Positions 15,117 to 18,695 of a stretch of 18,695 bases of DNA are shown here, piece by piece. The first letter of the stretch is position 1; each line of letters opens with the position of its first letter. The stretch lies in the NCBI GenBank assembly GCA_017454565.1, contig JAFTCS010000021.1, positions 1 through 18,695 on the forward strand, read 5' to 3'. The position numbers were made by a program, and so were the translations under genes. The stretch comes from Clostridia bacterium (GTDB lineage Bacteria > Bacillota > Clostridia > Oscillospirales > Acutalibacteraceae). Below the pieces are notes generated by a model. It was not told the origin of the DNA. It ran no database searches and saw nothing but the letters and a program-made list of their open reading frames with translations.

Positions 15117-15833
15117 TCACACACCCCCAAACCGTCTGCTTCTCTTGTTGAACTCTATTATTGCCTTGTCGAATTCTTCCTCGTCAAAATCCGGCCAGAG
15201 TGTATCCGTTGAATAGAACTCTGCGTAGGCCGCCTGATAGAGCATAAAGTTGCTGAGCCGGTGCTCGCCGCCTGTGCGGATAATCAGATCCGGGTCCGGC
15301 TGACCGGAGGTATACAGCCTGCGTGAGATATCATCCTCTGTGATGGCAGAAACGTCTATACTACCGTTTTCAGCCTCGGTACAAAGTGCCTTTACCGCTG
15401 AAAGTATCTCATCTCTGCCGCCGTAGTTCATGGCAATATTAAGCTGCATGCCCTTTCTGTTCTTGGCAACGTCCTCTGTTTCATTAATGAGGTCGATAAT
15501 GTCCTTTGCAAATGCGGAACGGTCTCCTATGAAGTTCACCTTTATATCATCCTCACGGAAATCCGTAAGCGAGTCTATAAGATACTGGCGGAATATCTTC
15601 ATCAGGGCATTGACCTCTTCAAGAGGTCTCTTCCAGTTTTCAGTGGAAAAAGCATACAGGGTAAGATATTTCACACCGCACTTGCTTATGTAGCGTGTTA
15701 TCTTCTTGAAAGTCCTGGCGCCATAGGTGTGGCCTACCGATCTGGGCATGGCTCTCTTTTTGGCCCATCTTCCGTTACCATCCATAATAATGCCCACATG
15801 CTCAGGAATATACAGCTTTTTATCTGTTAACAT
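15117..15833 (-). CDS. uppS: Isoprenyl transferase, undecaprenyl diphosphate synthase (cis type)
   Basis: 238 residues. It condenses isopentenyl diphosphate onto farnesyl diphosphate to give the C55 carrier for cell-wall precursors. IIMDGNGRWA (15-24) contains catalytic Asp18. AFSTENWKRP (61-70), the conserved NYGGRDEI stretch near 136-143, and RTGGEHRLSNF (186-196) are typical of the family, as is the AYAEFY...WPDF end. GAGGTGG lies a few bases before the ATG. It is the first gene after a 143-base gap holding two stem-loops, and it touches cdsA. The chain length made cannot be read from the sequence; C55 is inferred from the context with cdsA and dxr. Confidence 0.97.
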   Translation of the reverse strand: MLTDKKLYIPEHVGIIMDGNGRWAKKRAMPRSVGHTYGARTFKKITRYISKCGVKYLTLYAFSTENWKRPLEEVNALMKIFRQYLIDSLTDFREDDIKVNFIGDRSAFAKDIIDLINETEDVAKNRKGMQLNIAMNYGGRDEILSAVKALCTEAENGSIDVSAITEDDISRRLYTSGQPDPDLIIRTGGEHRLSNFMLYQAAYAEFYSTDTLWPDFDEEEFDKAIIEFNKRSRRFGGV

Positions 15834-15856
15834 AGTACCACCTCATTTAATAATAA

Positions 15857-15896
15857 CTGAGAAATAACGCAGAGTTCTCCCTGCGGCATTTCTCAG
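15857..15896 (-). other. Stem-loop upstream of uppS
   Basis: CTGAGAAAT (15857-15865) pairs with ATTTCTCAG (15888-15896), and inside it CGCAG (15868-15872) pairs with CTGCG (15881-15885) around an 8-base loop. On the minus strand TTATTATTAAAT follows. It could be a partial terminator between frr and uppS. It ends about 24 bases before the uppS ATG. Confidence 0.65.
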
Positions 15897-15921
15897 ATCA
15901 TTATTGTTTTTCAATGATATT

Positions 15922-15954
15922 CTGTCCTGCACATCCTCCCGACATGCAGGACAG
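15922..15954 (-). terminator. Stem-loop after frr, possible partial terminator
   Basis: Ten perfect base pairs (CTGTCCTGCA 15922-15931 with TGCAGGACAG 15945-15954) around a 13-base loop, beginning about 22 bases past the frr stop. On the minus strand AATATCATTG follows instead of a T run, so termination would be weak or factor-dependent. It may instead protect the pyrH-frr message. Confidence 0.5.
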
Positions 15955-15976
15955 ATATTTGTTATTTCAGAGCTTA

Positions 15977-16531
15977 TCAGATCTCCATGATCTGCTTCTG
16001 TTTCTTCTCAGTAAGGCTCTCGATAGTTTTTATGTTCTTGTCGGTAATATCCTGAATCTTCTTCTCACCGGTTTTCTGGTCGTCCTCGGTGATCTCGCTC
16101 TTCTTTTTCATGGACTTGAGTTTTTCCATGGATTCACGTCTGATCGAGCGTACAGCAACCTTTGCATCCTCGCCCATTTTTGCGATATCCTTAACGATCT
16201 CCTTACGTCTGTCCTCGGTGAGCGGCGGGAAGATCATTCTTATCACCTTGCCGTCATTCTGAGGGTTTATACCGATGTCAGATGTCTGGATAGCCTTCTC
16301 GATCTTGCGGAGCACGGAAGCATCCCAGGGCTGGATTGTGAGTGTCCTTGCCTCGGTCACGGAAACCGCCGCAAGCTGATTGATAGCTGTGGGAGTATCA
16401 TAGTAGTCTATTCTGATCTTGTCAAGCACTGCAGGGTTAGCTCTGCCTGCCCTTACCTCAGAGAACTCTGTCTCAAGGTGCTGCACTGTTTTCTCCATCT
16501 TTGCGCTTGTCTGTTTTATCAATGTGTCCAT
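15977..16531 (-). CDS. frr: Ribosome recycling factor
   Basis: 184 residues, full length for the family (about 185). With EF-G it splits post-termination ribosomes. Conserved parts: RAGRANP (27-33), the hinge and domain II region with DYYDTPTAINQLA (42-54), IQPWD (66-70), GINPQNDGKVIRM (87-99), LTEDRRKE (104-111), and the C-terminal domain I helix rich in Lys and Glu. The ATG has GGAGG at a 7-base spacing. It lies 54 bases after pyrH, in the common pyrH-frr pair, and shares that promoter. Confidence 0.98.
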   Translation of the reverse strand: MDTLIKQTSAKMEKTVQHLETEFSEVRAGRANPAVLDKIRIDYYDTPTAINQLAAVSVTEARTLTIQPWDASVLRKIEKAIQTSDIGINPQNDGKVIRMIFPPLTEDRRKEIVKDIAKMGEDAKVAVRSIRRESMEKLKSMKKKSEITEDDQKTGEKKIQDITDKNIKTIESLTEKKQKQIMEI

Positions 16532-16585
16532 TGTCGTTCCTCCGTTATGTTTTATTTAATAATTTATAATATTTAATCTGCGCGC

Positions 16586-17305
16586 TTATTCCTGCACCAC
16601 AAGTGTACCCACGTTTTCGCCGCATACTGCTTTCACGATGTTTTCGGGATCGTCAAGGCTGAATACCATGATCGGCAGGTGATTATCCTTGCAGATAGCC
16701 GCAGCCGTGCTGTCCATAACCTTGAGGTCATGGTTGAGCACCTCCTGGAAAGTGATCCTGTCGAACTTCTTTGCATTGGGATTGATTTTCGGGTCGCTGT
16801 CATACACGCCGTCAACCATTGTAGCCTTGAAGATGATGTCTGCCTCGATCTCGGCAGCCCTGAGAGAAGCGGCCGTATCTGTTGAAAAGAACGGGTTGCC
16901 TGTACCGCAGCCGAAAACAAGTATCCTGCCCTTTTCAAGATGACGTATAGCTCTGTTCCTGATGTAAGGCTCTGCTACCTGCTGCATAGAGATAGCAGTC
17001 TGCACCCTTACCTCCAGACCAAGCTGTTCAAGCGCGTCACAAACGCCCAGAGCGTTGATGGCTGTTGCAAGCATACCCATGTGGTCGGCCCTTGTCCTGT
17101 CCATTTTACCGCTTGAACGGCCTCTCCAGAAGTTTCCGCCGCCGACCACTATGGCGACCTCCACACCCATCTCGTTGAGCTTTTTTATGGGTTCGCAGAA
17201 ACGAAGCACTGTATCAAAGTCGATGCCGTGTTTTTCTTCACCTGCAAGTGATTCTCCGCTGAGCTTCAGAAGGATTCTTTTGTATTTTGGCGTCATAATA
17301 TTCAC
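16586..17305 (-). CDS. pyrH: UMP kinase
   Basis: A hexameric amino-acid-kinase-fold enzyme that phosphorylates UMP to UDP for all UTP and CTP synthesis; many bacterial forms are inhibited by UTP. 239 residues from the GTG at 17305. LLKLSGE (12-18), GGGNFWRG (55-62), RADHMGMLAT (72-81), GTGNPFFSTDTAA (134-146), and the K...DGVYDSDP region (160-172) are all conserved. An ATG at 17296 (three codons in) is the alternative, but AGGAG is 5 bases from the GTG and 14 from the ATG, so GTG is preferred. A promoter at 17331-17358 makes it the first gene of its transcript, separate from rpsB-tsf. Confidence 0.97.
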   Translation of the reverse strand: MNIMTPKYKRILLKLSGESLAGEEKHGIDFDTVLRFCEPIKKLNEMGVEVAIVVGGGNFWRGRSSGKMDRTRADHMGMLATAINALGVCDALEQLGLEVRVQTAISMQQVAEPYIRNRAIRHLEKGRILVFGCGTGNPFFSTDTAASLRAAEIEADIIFKATMVDGVYDSDPKINPNAKKFDRITFQEVLNHDLKVMDSTAAAICKDNHLPIMVFSLDDPENIVKAVCGENVGTLVVQE

Positions 17306-17330
17306 ACACTCCTGTTGTTTATATTATTTT

Positions 17331-17358
17331 ATTATATTCTACTATATCCGACAATCAA
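17331..17358 (-). promoter_or_regulatory. Promoter of the pyrH operon
   Basis: The minus strand has TTGATT (17353-17358), a 16-base spacer and TATAAT (17331-17336). Transcription would start near 17324, leaving a short leader of about 19 bases with the AGGAG site of pyrH. Confidence 0.7.
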
Positions 17359-17431
17359 AGTAAAGCGGATTCTGTGAATTTTCTTTTTTTATTATTGCGG
17401 TAGTCATAGATTTTATTCACTGTTTTACTTC

Positions 17432-17466
17432 CCGTCTTATCGAAGACGGTTCTCCGGAAATTTCCG
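17432..17466. other. Stem-loop and palindrome in the tsf-pyrH gap
   Basis: CCGTCTT/AAGACGG (17432-17449, 4-base loop) is a strong 7-bp hairpin with no T tract. Next to it CGGAAATTTCCG (17455-17466) is a perfect 12-base palindrome. Both lie between the tsf terminator and the pyrH promoter, about 75-110 bases upstream of the -35 box. A regulator site is possible but unproven. Confidence 0.5.
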
Positions 17467-17482
17467 AGGAGGTCTGTTATAT

Positions 17483-17521
17483 AAAAAACAGAGGGTGCCC
17501 TTGCGGACGATCCTCTGTTTT
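17483..17521 (-). terminator. Intrinsic terminator after tsf
   Basis: The minus strand pairs AAAACAGAGG (17512-17521) with CCTCTGTTTT (17485-17494) and runs into a TTTTTT tract. The 17-base loop has some further internal pairing. It is A-rich on one side and T-rich on the other, so it can also work on the other strand. It ends the rpsB-tsf unit 31 bases past the tsf stop. Confidence 0.88.
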
Positions 17522-17552
17522 TAAAAGATTATGACAGGTGCTCACCCGTCAA

Positions 17553-18461
17553 TTATTTTACCATGCTTGCAACCTCTGCTGCAAAGTCGTCTGAACGCTT
17601 TTCAAGGCCTTCGCCCTTCTCAAAACGAACAAAGTCAACGATCTCGATCTTGCCGCCGAGAGCCTTTGCTGTCTGAGCGGTATAATCCTTTACCTTGAGC
17701 TTGTTGTCCTTAACGAATACCTGGTCAACAAGGCAGTTCTCCTCATAGTACTTGCCGATCTTGCCCATTACGATCTTCTGAGCAATAGCCTCAGGCTTGC
17801 CCTCGTTCATAACCTGCTCGGTCATGATCTTCTTCTCATGCTCAAGAACCTCTGCAGGAACCTGATCCTTATTGAGGTATGCCGGAGATACGGCAGCGAT
17901 CTGCATAGCAACATCCTTAGCATATACCATGAATGCATCGCTGAGTTCAACATCTGTGTCGAACTTAACCATAACAGCGATCTTGCCGCCCATGTGGATA
18001 TAGGTTGCAACTCTGCCCTCGAAACGAACGAAACGGCGGATGATGATGTTCTCACCGATAGTCTGGATCTTCTCCTGAAGAAGCTCTGCAACTGTCATCT
18101 CCATGCCCTCAGCCTTGAATGTGAGAAGCTCCTCTACTGTAGCGGGCTTCTGGTTCATAACTGTAAGAGCAACTGTATTTACAAAAGCCTGGAACTCAGC
18201 GTTCTTGGCAACGAAGTCTGTCTCTGCGTTTACCTCTATTGCAACGCCTGCTGTGCAGTCGTCGTTTGTGATAGCGTATGCAACGCCCTCTGCTGCGATT
18301 CTTGAAGCCTTCTTGGCAGCTTTAGCAAGACCCTGCTCTCTGAGTACGTCAATTGCCTTCTCCATATCTCCGTCTGCCTGTGTGAGAGCCTTCTTGCAGT
18401 CCATCATGCCGCAGCCTGTTCTCTCTCTGAGTGTCTTTACATCCTGTGCTGTAAAAGCCAT
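17553..18461 (-). CDS. tsf: Translation elongation factor Ts
   Basis: 302 residues from the ATG at 18461. It is the nucleotide exchange factor for EF-Tu. The N-terminal UBA-like domain has the conserved LRERTGCGMMDCKKAL (11-26), and TDFV (81-84), which inserts into EF-Tu, is present. The two dimerisation/core subdomains and the coiled-coil region follow, and the length is normal. An in-frame ATG 13 codons upstream would add a Lys/Arg/Asn-rich leader, but GGAGGT lies 7 bases before 18461 and MAFTAQDVK is the family start. It follows rpsB after 90 bases holding a strong terminator-like hairpin. Confidence 0.98.
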   Translation of the reverse strand: MAFTAQDVKTLRERTGCGMMDCKKALTQADGDMEKAIDVLREQGLAKAAKKASRIAAEGVAYAITNDDCTAGVAIEVNAETDFVAKNAEFQAFVNTVALTVMNQKPATVEELLTFKAEGMEMTVAELLQEKIQTIGENIIIRRFVRFEGRVATYIHMGGKIAVMVKFDTDVELSDAFMVYAKDVAMQIAAVSPAYLNKDQVPAEVLEHEKKIMTEQVMNEGKPEAIAQKIVMGKIGKYYEENCLVDQVFVKDNKLKVKDYTAQTAKALGGKIEIVDFVRFEKGEGLEKRSDDFAAEVASMVK

Positions 18462-18498
18462 GATACTTACCTCCGTATTTCTGTTTTTCTTTTTTCTC

Positions 18499-18527
18499 AA
18501 AAAATACCCGCAGTATATGCGGGTATT
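18499..18527 (-). terminator. Intercistronic terminator/attenuator between rpsB and tsf
   Basis: The minus strand folds AATACCCGCA (18518-18527) against TGCGGGTATT (18503-18512) with a 5-base loop, and the 3' arm runs into a TTTTTT tract (18499-18504). By form this is a complete intrinsic terminator. No clear promoter follows before tsf, so read-through must supply tsf. Confidence 0.9.
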
Positions 18528-18551
18528 CTGTTATGCAGGAATTATGTTAAA

Positions 18552-18695
18552 TTATTCTGCAGCCTCTTCTTCAGCCTCTGCTTCTTCTGCAGCTGCTGCG
18601 CCCATCTTGCCCTCGTTGCCTTCGATGATAGCATTTGCGATCGCACCTGAAATGAGCTTTACTGCGCGGATAGCGTCATCGTTGCCGGGGATAAC
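18552..18695 (-). CDS. rpsB: 30S ribosomal protein S2, C-terminal part
   Basis: The last 47 codons and stop of a gene that begins outside the window. VIPGNDDAIRAVKLISGAIA is the conserved C-terminal core of S2, which binds the back of the small subunit between head and body. It ends in an Ala/Glu-rich tail, common in S2 of Clostridia. The next gene, tsf, confirms the identity. Confidence 0.95.
   Translation of the reverse strand, partial: VIPGNDDAIRAVKLISGAIANAIIEGNEGKMGAAAAEEAEAEEEAAE

Overview
The window looks like chromosomal DNA of a low-to-mid-GC Firmicute, most likely a Ruminococcus-like member of the Oscillospiraceae (inference). The reasons are a PolC-type replicative polymerase, the order rpsB-tsf-pyrH-frr-uppS-cdsA-dxr-rseP-ispG-polC, a lon-yihA pair like lonA-ysxC of Bacilli, strong AGGAGG-type ribosome binding sites, and an adjacent protein rich in DxDxDG calcium-binding loops. 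Every gene I can support lies on the minus strand, so transcription runs from high to low coordinates.

Layout in transcription order: (1) 18695-17480, the end of rpsB (ribosomal protein S2), an intercistronic terminator-like hairpin, tsf (EF-Ts) and a strong terminator. (2) 17358-6464, a long housekeeping cluster that starts at a recognisable promoter: pyrH (UMP kinase), frr (ribosome recycling), uppS and cdsA (lipid carrier and CDP-diacylglycerol synthesis), dxr and ispG (MEP isoprenoid pathway) around rseP (site-2 protease), then polC. Some junctions are tight or touching (uppS-cdsA has no spacer; rseP-ispG is about 11 bases), while frr-uppS, cdsA-dxr and ispG-polC carry stem-loops that could tune expression. 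(3) 6463-6188, a gene-free stretch of about 275 bases packed with inverted repeats. (4) 6187-3765, lon protease from its own extended -10 promoter, then a hairpin, then yihA (ribosome-assembly GTPase), ended by a good terminator at about 3059-3091. (5) 2981-1, an accessory part: a divergent Hsp70/actin-fold ATPase expressed from a consensus sigma-70 promoter and starting at TTG, followed by an acidic protein with three DxDxDG loops that runs off the window edge.

Functionally, the block from rpsB to polC is the common growth module joining translation, UMP supply, isoprenoid and undecaprenyl carrier synthesis, phospholipid synthesis and replication: IspG and Dxr make the isoprenoid units that UppS polymerises, and CdsA and RseP act in the membrane. 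Most of this is ordinary. The part that deserves a second look is the Hsp70-like/DxDxDG pair at the left end, then the structured polC-lon intergenic region and the terminator between rpsB and tsf. I found no tRNA, rRNA, CRISPR array, insertion sequence or phage gene.
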